Source of the DNA: JBBDYG01 sp040901765 | GTDB lineage: Bacteria; Planctomycetota; Planctomycetia; Pirellulales; Lacipirellulaceae | Direction: 5' to 3' | Assembly: GCA_040901765.1 (NCBI GenBank) | Contig: JBBDYG010000043.1 | Location: 112,110-176,109, forward strand | DNA: 64,000 nt | Part shown: positions 55,401-63,950 of the stretch, piece after piece | Layout of the letters: each line of letters opens with the position of its first letter | How positions within the stretch are numbered: the first letter of the stretch is position 1 | Position numbers and translations under genes: made by a program | The notes under the pieces: model-generated | The model's input: the letters and a program-made list of their open reading frames with translations, nothing else | Told to the model about the DNA's origin: nothing | Databases searched by the model: none

Positions 55401-56822
55401 ACTGCCGGTGACAGCGATTCCGCCGTTCCAAGTGACCGGCCTGAAATGGTGCAAATGGCCATCGACATTGAGGGTGCCTCCGCTCCAGACGCTTTCGGGG
55501 TGCATGCTCAGAACAGCGGCCGGCTCGACGTTAAAGTCCCCGCCCGTCTTGGAAAACTTGCCGCCGGCAATCAGGCTCGACGCCGTGCCGCCAACAACAT
55601 TGATCAAGCCTCCGGACTGCCCCCACTCATTGTCGACCTGCGACACAAAGAGACGTCCGCCGCTGATGTACATGGCGCCGTCCCAAATGTCATCGGCCTG
55701 GAAGTTGGCCCGGAGGGTGCCAAATTCATTGATGGTAATCCTGTTGTCGAGGCCGCCGTCGCCGTCCCAATCCCAACCCTGATCGTGTATTTCCACTTCT
55801 CCGTTGACTTCGATGCTGCCCTGGGAACCAGTTTGAAATTGCACGGCATTTTGGATCGTTGCCGTGTTGTTGAAGATGATCAACCCATTGTTAACGATCG
55901 TGCCGTCGAGGGCATCAAACACACTCGAAAGGCGGAGCGATTCGCCGGCGTCGACGTTGATCGACCCGCCCAACTGCGTGAAGAAGGTGCCGGCAATCGT
56001 TGCTGCCGTGCTACCTCCCGTGTTTGCATTGAGTGTCCCGTCCAGCGACCAGGAGCGGTTTCTGCTAAACGTGGCGCCAGCCGAAAGATTGATCGTGCCG
56101 CTGTAGGCGCCGTCGAGCACGCCGCCGTTGATCGCCAGCGTGTCGTTACGCGATACGTTGATCGTGCTGGCGCCGCTGTTGCCGTCGAGGTCAATCACAC
56201 CATCGATATCCGAGACGGTAATCGTCAGCGTGGCGAAGGCGAGACTCAAGATATCGCCGGCGGCGGTCGAGTGGGCCGTGAGCGTGCCGTCGAGGTCCAA
56301 CAGTTGGACCCCGGCTGAGACGGAGTCCGCTAATAGGATTAAGCCGTTGCCGGATAGCTCGCCACCGGCGTTGACGTCGAGCAACCCAACGCCAGACTGA
56401 CCGTAAACCCCCATTTGCCCGCCAGCCACGGTGAGCTCCGCGCCGCTGTTGATCGTAATCGCGTGCAAGGCGGTCAAGATCGCGTTGCTGCCGCCGACCA
56501 CCAGGTCGGTACTGGCGCCAGTCAGTTGGATCGGGCCATTGACCGACATCCCGTTGTCGTTCAATGAGAGGCTGATGCCGCCGGACATCGTCAACCCGAG
56601 AATCTGTTCGAAGGCGTTCGCCAGATCGACTGAATTGGATGTGTTGAAGATGGCTACGTCGTCAGGGTCCGGCTCGTCGGCGGGATTCCAATTTGCGTTG
56701 CTACTGGTCCAGTCGGCATTGCCACCGATCCAAGTGCGGTCCGCAGCCGTGGCGACGGCCGCCATTCCCAGGCAGAGGAGTAGTGCGACGAAATGGCGCG
56801 GCAACTTCTTGGAAGTAGACAT
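52497..56822 (-). CDS. giant exported PEP-CTERM protein with dockerin-like repeat (1441 aa)
   Basis: Start chosen at ATG 56822 (MSTSKKLPRHFVALLLCLGMAAVATAA, signal peptide). The bulk (about 30-1340) is a long run of Gly/Asn/Asp/Thr-rich beta-strand repeats of about 40-60 residues (LTVAGGQMGVYG, GGTLNVDGHLHHF, ANTAGAGTASIGGTRMVL), consistent with a beta-helix surface fibre. Near the C-terminus are the dockerin-like loop GDYNEDGAVNAADYTVWRD and a GPDDYDRWNMHFG segment, then the PEP-CTERM tail AVPEPSALQLLLLAAAGV. It is preceded 35 bases upstream by a second PEP-CTERM gene, so the two form an operon. Probably a surface or matrix protein. Confidence 0.82.
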   Translation of the reverse strand: MSTSKKLPRHFVALLLCLGMAAVATAADRTWIGGNADWTSSNANWNPADEPDPDDVAIFNTSNSVDLANAFEQILGLTMSGGISLSLNDNGMSVNGPIQLTGASTDLVVGGSNAILTALHAITINSGAELTVAGGQMGVYGQSGVGLLDVNAGGELSGNGLILLADSVSAGVQLLDLDGTLTAHSTAAGDILSLAFATLTITVSDIDGVIDLDGNSGASTINVSRNDTLAINGGVLDGAYSGTINLSAGATFSRNRSWSLDGTLNANTGGSTAATIAGTFFTQLGGSINVDAGESLRLSSVFDALDGTIVNNGLIIFNNTATIQNAVQFQTGSQGSIEVNGEVEIHDQGWDWDGDGGLDNRITINEFGTLRANFQADDIWDGAMYISGGRLFVSQVDNEWGQSGGLINVVGGTASSLIAGGKFSKTGGDFNVEPAAVLSMHPESVWSGGTLNVDGHLHHFRPVTWNGGIAVTGSGTIYTHDSSAVAADTTITVNTFDWDGTFGFGNGGFLHTINDGVQFRINASNFDADDDDMDDPINLGGNGASLVISGPAQWIMNDTLTANTAGAGTASIGGTRMVLAGILDVNGDTDIGAKITFDGGSTTFVQAGTTLKLQGFASNQATYDGGLITGAGTFFPAGGLGSNSAEYQNFVQSNSTISTDTFQFGYGGWWIEPGATLTVDVDDYQILGSGTNGFSAWIAINSGTVNVNTGDAEFVLVGLMDLNNTTGTAATWTGEPLSIGVDAGGIHGFVRVGGTGISRINSVITFRSDAKVAIEAGTTLVLGNSASFYPVNGADNAEFTGAGALVTNDTVNFAEATTLNMVGGTVDFDGETSDSTGNRIDVDAPLVINAAILEDFGETKMTGSDTLDIDNQLGAGSLTVNLDDPNAEWTLSAHGSMILVNDNTNAVLLAGSDVNINGRLLVGGEVQTNARLDFGASAEVPIATAGEPFHLNGGNNTDDPNTIAGAFILGPGVLAASDGRALHGFGQIMADVDFDGAAHVLAQGGSLILGGAIVDVGTLGTADGSGILDVVNLWNTNVTDLVQLNGGELRGGTVANDGANGLNGFGLISSRVINSTRIDAEGGTLVVETANNDNDWDGATGTGSLNAVSGDLEVRDDATFLFTGTASASANRTVFANDFELEFEPGSTLTLADGARYRSTNGTDIGGAVTVTGGTASLEIDGTTVLENGSATMLTGNLRLENPVTVVQAGAMFAGGGTLINAANRTLRLLDGANVGVLIQNQGTLELGASPGQVLGIDFQQDSSGAFEIEIAGIGLNDFDRLTLTGQAQIAGELNVSLLDGFTPVLGNVFGFLSAVGGVAGTFQTTSLPDLAAGLSWSISYNPTNVQLSVVQALPGDYNEDGAVNAADYTVWRDQLGGGTSLPNDDTAGVGPDDYDRWNMHFGQNAGTGSNGPDAVPEPSALQLLLLAAAGVCLKLRQAGW

Positions 56823-56857
56823 CAGATTATGGCCTTTCGATGTTTCGCCGAAAAAAG

Positions 56858-58903
56858 TCAATCCGATCGCCGGCTGCCATGCCGGCGGCTCAGCAAAAAG
56901 ATCGAGCCCGCGACCAGCAACGCCAGCGACGCCGGCTCGGGCACGACAGGGGCCGAAGAAGCCTCCGCCGCGCCAGTGGCCGCTGCCCCGAAGTTCGTCT
57001 TCCACACGTCGTAGTCCGCCGTGTCCACGACTCCACTGCCATCGCCGTCCGCACTAATGCCTTGCATGACGCTTTGCCCGAGCGTGTCGCGCCACACGGT
57101 GTAGTCGGCGGCGTCGACAGTGCCGTCGCGGTTGTAGTCGCCGGGTGGGAAGAGTTCGACAGTCGCTGCGGCGTCAAGCCGAAAGATTGTGGCAAGTTGA
57201 CTTCCGATCGATGCCATTCCTGTCATTCGCGCTCGATCGCCGGTGGACTGGTCCAGGTCAATGCCATAGACGTTAATGGCAAACGGACCATCTGCGGTAC
57301 CGATCATCTCGATGCTCCAATCGCCAGGCACCGAGTCGCGAATGCCGAAGAACCGCGGTTCGGCGGGACCGCTGTCAAAGCCGTTCTCGCCGAAATCGTT
57401 AACCGGCAGTCCGGTCTCCGGATCGACCCCAATCTGGCGACCATCCGGCGCTGTCAGCAGCACGTCGACCGGCGAGTCCACGCGGATGATCACGGATAGT
57501 CCGGTCGAAGGCGATGAGTAGGTTGGATAGGAACCCAAGCCACTCGGACCAATCAGACCGGTGGCGAGCAGCTCGGCACTGCCGTTTTCCATGACCCGCA
57601 CAACCGTGCCCGAACCCGATTGCACTGCTACGAGTCCTCCGCCGCCAGGCGCGCCCATCACGGACGAGTTGAGGGGATATGCGATGCCGGTGTCGGGATC
57701 ACCGAATTGACGGTTCGCGGGCATCCGCGTGACTTGCAAGGATGGATAGGCAATATCATTGAATGGGTTATAAAAGTAGGCGTTAATATCGTCCGATGGG
57801 TCGTCGTTGAGCAACGGCCCGCCGATACGGGTAAGGTAGGGGCCAACGGGCCCAGCGTTGCTGCTGATCACCAGTCCAAGTCCCGGATCGTAAGCCAGAC
57901 TTGAAAAACCGCTCATTGTAGCAAAATTCGGGTCCCACGGCATGAGATGGCTTGGCGGGTCGGGTGCTCCGACGGCGCAGTTGCAAGGAACATTTGGGAT
58001 GTTCGTGTCGTCGAGGGCTACGGCGCGAACCTCTTGTTCGCCCCCGAAAAGCCGCAGGCCGAGGCTGAACTCGATCTCTCCCGCGGAGCCCAAGTCGATG
58101 CTCCCGCTCGCGTCCACGCGCAGCGGCGTTGAAGACCGCCGCAATCCGTTGTTATCAATTGAGTAGATCGCGCCCGCGTGACTTACCATGTCGGCTGGAG
58201 GATAACGTTGCGGTGAATCGTGAATCGGGTCCGGCAGACTGTCGTCCCAAACGCCCGTGGTCGCGCCATACGACACGGTTTTTGCATCAGAGAAACTACC
58301 GATGTTCCCGCTGCCGAGGATCAGGCCCATCACATACGCTTCTTCCGTCACCACTCGGGGCTGTCCGCCGTTGACGTCATCGTCGATCTCAATCCGCCGA
58401 TTCGACGTCAGATGGAGCCCAATCACAGGCGGTCCGCCGCCATACTGTGAGATGCGAAGATCGGGGAAGGGATTCGGATAGCCTTCGTCCAATGCGTGAT
58501 CGCCCACTCGGAAGATCGCCAGCCTTTCAGGCGTCGCTCCCTCACCTGTTGCGCGGAACAAACCGACGTGATCTGCCAAACGGTCGAAACCGAGCTGCGC
58601 CAGCCACACCACACGGCCCTGAGAGTCGACGATCACGCCGTGCGGTGTCTCGAAGAACCCGGGGTCGTGTTGGTCGGCCGAGCCGAGTGAGAATGGCGTC
58701 ACAACTCCGTCGCGTACGCGAAAGATGCCACGTACTCCGGCAGGCGACGCGGCGCCGACAAACAAATCGCCCTCCTGGACTCCTGACGCCAGTTGTCCCA
58801 AGACATGATGACTCATCAGCGATAGCGCAAGGATGACGCCCAGCACGCAGGAGCAGCAATTGTTGATTGATTGATTTCCAATTTGACTGTTCTGTGCGAA
58901 CAT
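56858..58903 (-). CDS. exported PEP-CTERM protein with dockerin-like repeat (681 aa)
   Basis: AAGGAAA lies about 8 bases before ATG 58903. A signal peptide (CCSCVLGVILALSLMSHHVLG) is followed by a beta-propeller-like region (about 40-470; segments like GDLFVGAASPAGVRGIFRV and HGVIVDSQGRVVWLAQ), a P-domain-like beta-sandwich (about 470-590, GLSVIIRVDSPVDVLLTAPDG), dockerin-like loops (GDYNRDGTVDAADYTVWRD and DGDGSGVVDTADYDVWKTNFG) and a PEP-CTERM tail (VVPEPASLALLVAGSIFLLSRRHG). It is the first gene of the two-gene operon and probably surface-exposed. Confidence 0.82.
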   Translation of the reverse strand: MFAQNSQIGNQSINNCCSCVLGVILALSLMSHHVLGQLASGVQEGDLFVGAASPAGVRGIFRVRDGVVTPFSLGSADQHDPGFFETPHGVIVDSQGRVVWLAQLGFDRLADHVGLFRATGEGATPERLAIFRVGDHALDEGYPNPFPDLRISQYGGGPPVIGLHLTSNRRIEIDDDVNGGQPRVVTEEAYVMGLILGSGNIGSFSDAKTVSYGATTGVWDDSLPDPIHDSPQRYPPADMVSHAGAIYSIDNNGLRRSSTPLRVDASGSIDLGSAGEIEFSLGLRLFGGEQEVRAVALDDTNIPNVPCNCAVGAPDPPSHLMPWDPNFATMSGFSSLAYDPGLGLVISSNAGPVGPYLTRIGGPLLNDDPSDDINAYFYNPFNDIAYPSLQVTRMPANRQFGDPDTGIAYPLNSSVMGAPGGGGLVAVQSGSGTVVRVMENGSAELLATGLIGPSGLGSYPTYSSPSTGLSVIIRVDSPVDVLLTAPDGRQIGVDPETGLPVNDFGENGFDSGPAEPRFFGIRDSVPGDWSIEMIGTADGPFAINVYGIDLDQSTGDRARMTGMASIGSQLATIFRLDAAATVELFPPGDYNRDGTVDAADYTVWRDTLGQSVMQGISADGDGSGVVDTADYDVWKTNFGAAATGAAEASSAPVVPEPASLALLVAGSIFLLSRRHGSRRSD

Positions 58904-59349
58904 GTGCAGATTTCCTTTGCGGCAGCCAGGAGACGCGCTCGCGACTGCCGCGACGGTTCGGTCTGCGATATAATGACAACGGCCGTTCTCGCGGCGCGCA
59001 GACCGAGCGCTCGGGTGGCCGCGTCTCTCCGAGACTCGATTGCGAGTTTCGGAGAAACTCGCCTACGTGATTCTGGGCCCCTTTCCGACTGATCGCCGGC
59101 GACGACAACCGGTCACCGCGGCGAGTGGCAACTCTGACGCCGCTTGAATGGCGAAAGCGTCACGGGTACAGTCTCTAAGCCCGTTACCAATGCCCCGTCC
59201 GAAAGGAAAGAGCGCCACTTCGGGCTTACGATTCCGAGATTTTTTTCGCCCGGCGGGGAATTATCCCTACCAAATGCCGGAAAAATGCGTAAGCAAATCG
59301 CGGACGCGCGGGCAAGCCAGCGGAACTGAAGCGGCCGCGCACGGCAGAG
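58904..59349. other. leader region of the PEP-CTERM operon
   Basis: Spacer between the TPR-kinase stop and the PEP-CTERM operon start (both minus strand). No gene is seen. The main structure is the pair of overlapping hairpins at 59026-59062, listed next. Confidence 0.5.
59026..59062. promoter_or_regulatory. two mutually exclusive hairpins
   Basis: TCTCCGAGACTCG (59026-59038) can pair with CGAGTTTCGGAGA (59043-59055; 12 of 13), whereas GCGAGTTTC (59042-59050) can pair perfectly with GAAACTCGC (59054-59062). The two cannot form together. The layout recalls attenuators, about 120-160 bases upstream of the PEP-CTERM operon, or a terminator for the kinase gene. Confidence 0.5.
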
Positions 59350-62300
59350 TCACGGCACTTCCTGCTCTGTCGGCACGTCCCGGCCGGCCGCAATAATTGG
59401 CGGGGTGATCTTGATACCCAACAATTCGGCGGCTTCGGCACGCAAACGCCGGAGCTCGCTATTGTTTGGACCGTTCTTCTCGATCCACTCGACGGCCTGC
59501 CCATAGCAGCTTTCTGCTGCGATGCGATCACCCAACTGAAATTGCGTCATTGCCAAGAGGAACAAAACGGAGCCGCCGCCTTCCGGCTGGATGTCGAGTG
59601 ACTTCTCCAGCGACACACGGGCTTCGTCCCACCGTCCCGCGGCGTAATGAACGACGCCGAGCGTGTACCACGAAGCTGCGTCGCCGGGCGCCAGTTCAGT
59701 TCCCCGCGTCGCCAACTCCGTCGCTTGCTCCAAATTGCGCAAACGGCCGACGGAAGTTTGTGCCAAAAACCGTGCTAACTCTCGGTGGTTCAAAGGCACG
59801 TCGGGGAATGCGTCCACCAACTGTTCCCACGTCTCGATGGCACGCTGATATGCCTGTTCCGCGTCAGCAAGACGGCCCGCTTGGTGCATGAGGTCACCGG
59901 CCGCGACATATTGGCGGGCCAGTCGCCGCCGAAAATTCGGCTGATTCGGCGCGTCGGCAACGACTCGTTCCATCGCTTCTAGCGCCGTCTGCAACAACTG
60001 CTCGGCTTCGTCCGCGCGGTTCGATTTGAGCAAAAACTGGCCCAAGCGCCACGCCGAATCGGCTACGTGTTCGCGATATTGAGGCCAACTCGCAAAATCG
60101 GTTGCCAGGTCCTCCTGAATCGCCAATTCTTGGCGATACGCGGCCTCGGCTTCGGCCAGCCGATTGGTGCGGACGAACAACTCGGCTCGACGGCGATGGT
60201 TCGTGGCCATGACTTCACGAAAACTCGGAACCGCAGGAAACTCGGCTACGAGCTTTTCCAGCAGGCGGTGAGCGCGCCATAAGTACTCTTCCGCCTCCAC
60301 GCTGTCGGGAGTCGACGAGATCCGCGACATTTGGCCGCAACTACGTGCTAATTCCAATTGGTAGTCGGGCTTGTCGGGGAAATCAGCGACGAGCGTCTCG
60401 CGCAACTCCATGGCAGCGCGGCACGCCGCTCGCGATTCCGGCAATTGACCGTATCGCTCCAATACGACCCCCAACTCGTCCTCAGTCCGGGCTAGGTTCA
60501 CGCGATAATCGGGCACGCCGGGGTGCTGTTGGTGCAGCAACTGCCAGGCGTCGCGCGCCGTTTGATAGGCCCGCAGCGCCTCGTGTCGGCGTCCCAAAGC
60601 CAACTCCATGCTGCCGACTAGCAACTGCAACTCCGCAAGGTCGTTCCTAAACTCCGGGACGGCCGGATCGTTCGCTACGAAGCGTTTCCAGAGTCGTGTC
60701 GCCCGGCTCAGGTTCTGAAGTACTGCGTCGGGATTGACTGGCATCGCCGTCCCGTGATGCAAGCCTGGGTTGCCGACGAAGACGCCAGCCAGCCGACGGT
60801 GCAATTCGTGGTCTTCGGGGCGCTGGTCGAACAGCTTTTCGACCAGCTCGATGCCGGACGCCAGCGCCGCAACCGCCTCGTCATTGGCGTTGAGCGCGTG
60901 GTGGATGTGGGCTGCCCGAAAAAAGCTGGCCGCTAGGTCCGCCTCAAGCAGGCGATTGTCCGGGTATTGAAGGAGAAACTCCTGGTGATAGCGCAGCGCC
61001 GCTTCCAGCAGTTGCCGGCGCAAGGGTTGCAGGCCAGGTACGTCGAGCAAGGGACTTTGGCTGACGAGCGTGAAATAGTCGTCGACCGCTCGACGCGCCT
61101 GACGCAGATTCGTCTGGGCCTGGACCTCGGCGTGAAGTGCCCTATCGCGCTGGCGCTCGGCGTCTTGACGCGCGTCATCGGCCTTGGCGCGGGCTGCGTC
61201 CATCTGGTGATGCGCTTGGCGCTCGGCCAGCAGATGGCTGTTCGCTGTTTGTTCTGCCCGACCGGCGCGAAGCGCCTGCCAGACGCTAACTGCCGAACCC
61301 AACACCAATGCAGCACCGACGGCCGCAATCACCGCCATCGAAGTTCGGTTGCGGCGGGCGAATTTCTGCAGCCGGTACGCCGCCGACGGCGGGCAAGCCT
61401 CGACCGGCTTATCGTCGAGATAATGTTGCAGCTCCCGCGCCAACGCCCCGGCCGTCTGGTAGCGCCGGCCGCGATCCTTGTCGAGCGCCTTCATCACGAT
61501 CCAATCCAACTCGCCCCGAACAAGTTTTTCCAGCCGGGCCGGCTCGGTGCCCCGGTTGGCGGCGATGGCCGGCAACGTGCCGCTCGTACTGAGCCGCGTG
61601 CTTGGCTTAGGTGGCTCCTCCTCGCGGATAATTTGCAGCATTTCATCGAATGCCGCGCTCCGCAGCCGTTGCTGGTCAAACGGAGTGCTGCCCGTCAGCA
61701 ACTCGTACAGCAACACACCCAAGGAATAGATGTCGCTGCGCGTATCGATGTCCAGTTGGTTGAGCTTGGCTTGCTCGGGACTCATGTAATCGATCGTCCC
61801 CACGACCTGACCGAACTCCGTAAACATGGTCTTTTCGGTGAGCTGCTGGCCGATTGCCTTGACGACGCCAAAGTCGATGATCTTGACCACCGGCCGCTCG
61901 TCGTAATCGGCCACCAGCACATTCGTGGGCTTCAGATCCCGATGAATGATCCCTTTCTGGTGTGCGTGCTGCACGGCCTCGCATACCGGAATGAACAGTT
62001 CCAACCGCTGGCGCGGCGTAAAACGATGCTCATCGCAGTACTGCGTGATCGGCACTCCTTTGACCAACTCCATGACGAAGTAGGGCCGGCCCCAGTGAGG
62101 GGCTGGGGACTGGCGGCTGGGGGCTGGGGCGGAGGCAAGATTGTTTTCTTCCCCAATCCCCAGCCCCCAGTCCCTAGCCCCCGCTCCCGTTGTCCCGGCG
62201 TCCAGCACCTTGGCGATATTCGGGTGGTCCATGAGCGCCAGTGCCTGCCGCTCCGCCTCGAATCGCGCAATTACCTTCCTCGTGTCCATGCCCGGCTTTA

Positions 62301-62646
62301 TGATTTTGAGCGCGACCCGGCGAAGAACGGGGGTCTGCTGATCGGCCATGTAGACGACGCCCATCCCCCCTTCTCCGATTTGCTCCAACAGCTTGTACGG
62401 CCCGATCAGTCTGCCGGCAGTTTCGATCTTTGCTTCGTCGATGGCAGAGGCGAAATCAGCAGTCGAGTCACGTCCATTGAGAAAATCGCCGGCTTCGTGG
62501 TGGGCGTTGAGCAAGGCCTCGATTTGGGCTCGCAGAACGGCATCTTCGCCGCAAACGCGATCCACGTGCGCACTTCGCGATTCGGGCGAATCGCACGCCA
62601 GTGCGTCCGCGAAAATCGACATGAGTTGAGAGTCCGGATGGTTCAT
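59350..62646 (-). CDS. membrane Ser/Thr protein kinase with TPR-like repeats (1098 aa)
   Basis: A helical N-terminus (about 1-75) with a GEDAVLRAQIEALLNAHH segment is followed by a kinase domain (about 80-400): IGEGGMGVVYMAD, VALKIIKPG, HRDLKPTNVLV, KIIDFGVVKAIG and DYMSPEQ. A transmembrane helix (MAVIAAVGAALVLGSAVSVW, about 435-454), a coiled coil (about 460-520) and a long series of TPR-like helical repeats (about 530-1070) follow. Between DAGTTGA and GRPYFVMELVKG, where other kinases have only a few residues, is an insert of about 30 residues encoded by two inverted 7-base arrays. It is likely co-transcribed with the ECF sigma factor that precedes it and may signal to it. Confidence 0.92.
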   Translation of the reverse strand: MNHPDSQLMSIFADALACDSPESRSAHVDRVCGEDAVLRAQIEALLNAHHEAGDFLNGRDSTADFASAIDEAKIETAGRLIGPYKLLEQIGEGGMGVVYMADQQTPVLRRVALKIIKPGMDTRKVIARFEAERQALALMDHPNIAKVLDAGTTGAGARDWGLGIGEENNLASAPAPSRQSPAPHWGRPYFVMELVKGVPITQYCDEHRFTPRQRLELFIPVCEAVQHAHQKGIIHRDLKPTNVLVADYDERPVVKIIDFGVVKAIGQQLTEKTMFTEFGQVVGTIDYMSPEQAKLNQLDIDTRSDIYSLGVLLYELLTGSTPFDQQRLRSAAFDEMLQIIREEEPPKPSTRLSTSGTLPAIAANRGTEPARLEKLVRGELDWIVMKALDKDRGRRYQTAGALARELQHYLDDKPVEACPPSAAYRLQKFARRNRTSMAVIAAVGAALVLGSAVSVWQALRAGRAEQTANSHLLAERQAHHQMDAARAKADDARQDAERQRDRALHAEVQAQTNLRQARRAVDDYFTLVSQSPLLDVPGLQPLRRQLLEAALRYHQEFLLQYPDNRLLEADLAASFFRAAHIHHALNANDEAVAALASGIELVEKLFDQRPEDHELHRRLAGVFVGNPGLHHGTAMPVNPDAVLQNLSRATRLWKRFVANDPAVPEFRNDLAELQLLVGSMELALGRRHEALRAYQTARDAWQLLHQQHPGVPDYRVNLARTEDELGVVLERYGQLPESRAACRAAMELRETLVADFPDKPDYQLELARSCGQMSRISSTPDSVEAEEYLWRAHRLLEKLVAEFPAVPSFREVMATNHRRRAELFVRTNRLAEAEAAYRQELAIQEDLATDFASWPQYREHVADSAWRLGQFLLKSNRADEAEQLLQTALEAMERVVADAPNQPNFRRRLARQYVAAGDLMHQAGRLADAEQAYQRAIETWEQLVDAFPDVPLNHRELARFLAQTSVGRLRNLEQATELATRGTELAPGDAASWYTLGVVHYAAGRWDEARVSLEKSLDIQPEGGGSVLFLLAMTQFQLGDRIAAESCYGQAVEWIEKNGPNNSELRRLRAEAAELLGIKITPPIIAAGRDVPTEQEVP
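62102..62178. repeat. inverted pair of heptanucleotide arrays inside the TPR kinase gene
   Basis: Four units of GCTGGGG type (62102-62129) and, 21 bases later, four units of the complementary CCCCAAT/CCCCAGC/CCCCAGT/CCCTAGC type (62151-62178). The pair can form a hairpin of about 28 imperfect pairs and encodes the kinase insert. Confidence 0.85.
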
Positions 62647-62749
62647 CGTCTCTCCGTGCGTACTGGGCTATCGCTCCCCAGGGCTTCTGGTCACTTATTC
62701 ATGCCCCCTTGCCGGGAGAAAAGCGCCATCTCCCCGCCGATTTTCAAAT

Positions 62750-63325
62750 TTACTTGCGGGCCGGATCGCCGGCGCCACGAAGTTCCTGATAAAGCCAAGC
62801 CCTCGCAAACGACCAATAGCGATCCGCAGAACGTTGGCCAATTCCCAAGCACTCCGCCGCTTGGTCGAGAGTAAGTCCAGCGAAAAAGCGAAGTTTCACT
62901 AACTCGCCACAAACCGGGTATTCTGCCGTAAGCCCTTGCAAGGCCTCGTCGATCGCGATTAGATCATCGTCCGATGCGTCGTCGGCAACTTCCAGCCGGT
63001 TCCAATCGAGACGCTTTTGCCCACCGCCACGCTTGAGTCGCTTCTTGTCGCGCGCCCGATTAACGAGGATTCGCCGCATAGCCTCGGCCGCGGCTGCAAA
63101 GAAATGGCCGCGGCCATTCCACAACTGCGGCGCGTCCACATCGACGAGCCGTAAATATGCCTCATGCACCAAGGCGGTGGCCTGCAGCGTGTTCCCCGGC
63201 GATTCCTGGGCCAATTTGTGCGCTGCCAGCCGACGTAGCTCATCGTAAATCAATGGCAGGAGTTGATCGGCGGCAGTGGAATCGCCAGATTTCATCCGCG
63301 ACAAGATCTGCGTCACGTCGTTCAT
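62750..63325 (-). CDS. ECF RNA polymerase sigma factor, TIGR02999-like (191 aa)
   Basis: Start chosen at ATG 63325 (MNDVTQILSRMKSGDSTAADQLLPLIYDEL). Region 2 shows YDELRRLAAHKLAQES and NTLQATALVHEAYLRLV, then the RxxxNRARDKKRLKRGGG linker. Region 4 (about 140-188) has VKLRFFAGLTLDQAAECLGI, then a helix RYWSFARAWLYQEL, the pattern of TIGR02999 sigma factors of planctomycetes. It is followed 103 bases later by the TPR kinase start on the same strand, the usual sigma-kinase pair. Confidence 0.9.
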   Translation of the reverse strand: MNDVTQILSRMKSGDSTAADQLLPLIYDELRRLAAHKLAQESPGNTLQATALVHEAYLRLVDVDAPQLWNGRGHFFAAAAEAMRRILVNRARDKKRLKRGGGQKRLDWNRLEVADDASDDDLIAIDEALQGLTAEYPVCGELVKLRFFAGLTLDQAAECLGIGQRSADRYWSFARAWLYQELRGAGDPARK

Positions 63326-63751
63326 GGCCGTCGCTCGAAAGAAAACGACAATGTCCATGATTGTAGCAGCTACGGTAGCGGTCTGCCGGTTTTATTCTTT
63401 GGGTTGTAGAAGCAGCTAAACTGCCACAATTCGACGTAGATCTACGGCGATTTAGTTCGTTGGATTGCCGGAACACTTTGATGTAAACCGTCCTGCAGCC
63501 GAATCTTGGGTCTACGGTGTGTCTAAACTCCAGGAACACCCCCATCGACGGGTGCCCGGGGCGAGGAGCTTTAAGCTCATCAATCACGACGGACCCCGGA
63601 CCGTTCGATCCGAAGGCTGATTCGCGACGTGCAAAGCAAGCTCATGGATCGGTATTGATAATCAACCGCCCAGCCACTCGATACGCGAGTTGCGACGGTG
63701 GGCCTCGATAGACGGGCGGAGAGATTAACGGCTGTTAGGCGCTAAAATAAG
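63326..63751. other. intergenic region upstream of the sigma factor
   Basis: No gene or repeat array is apparent. It contains a short palindrome GTAGATCTAC (about 63436-63445) that could be an operator, and otherwise nothing recognisable. Confidence 0.45.
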
Positions 63752-63824
63752 CGCCCCCGGCAGGAATCGAACCTGCGACACACGGTTTAGGAAACCGCTG
63801 CTCTATCCCCTGAGCTACGAGGGC
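63752..63824 (-). tRNA. tRNA-Arg (anticodon CCT)
   Basis: The minus strand forms a cloverleaf. Acceptor GCCCTCG/CGGGGGC has 7 pairs with one G-U and discriminator G. The D-arm contains AGCTCAGGGGATAGAGC, the anticodon loop TTCCTAA holds CCT, and the T-arm contains CAGGTTCGATTCCTG. CCA is not encoded. A probable integrase gene begins 127 bases beyond its 5' end. Confidence 0.95.
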
Positions 63825-63878
63825 TGTTTGCAATTTGACTCTTATTTTTCCGGTGATTATGCTGAGTCTAGCAAGGGC

Positions 63879-63900
63879 TGGCACTAAACTTGGCACTAAA
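63879..63900. repeat. direct repeat TGGCACTAAA x2
   Basis: TGGCACTAAA occurs at 63879-63888 and 63891-63900, 12 bases apart start to start, between tRNA-Arg and the partial integrase gene. Such short direct repeats are often arm-type or core sites of recombinases; here this is only a suggestion. Confidence 0.4.
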
Positions 63901-63950
63901 AGTCTTGACCTACACTTGTCGGTCTGGATTCTACACCGGAAGGGTATCGC

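Noticed and set aside
54834..56318. Plus-strand open frame (494 codons), and several similar ones at 53097-56400
   Set aside because: Antisense shadows of the giant PEP-CTERM gene; no domain or ribosome-binding site.
60967..62874. Long plus-strand open frame (635 codons)
   Set aside because: Antisense to the TPR kinase, whose motifs are unmistakable; high G+C keeps the opposite frame open.
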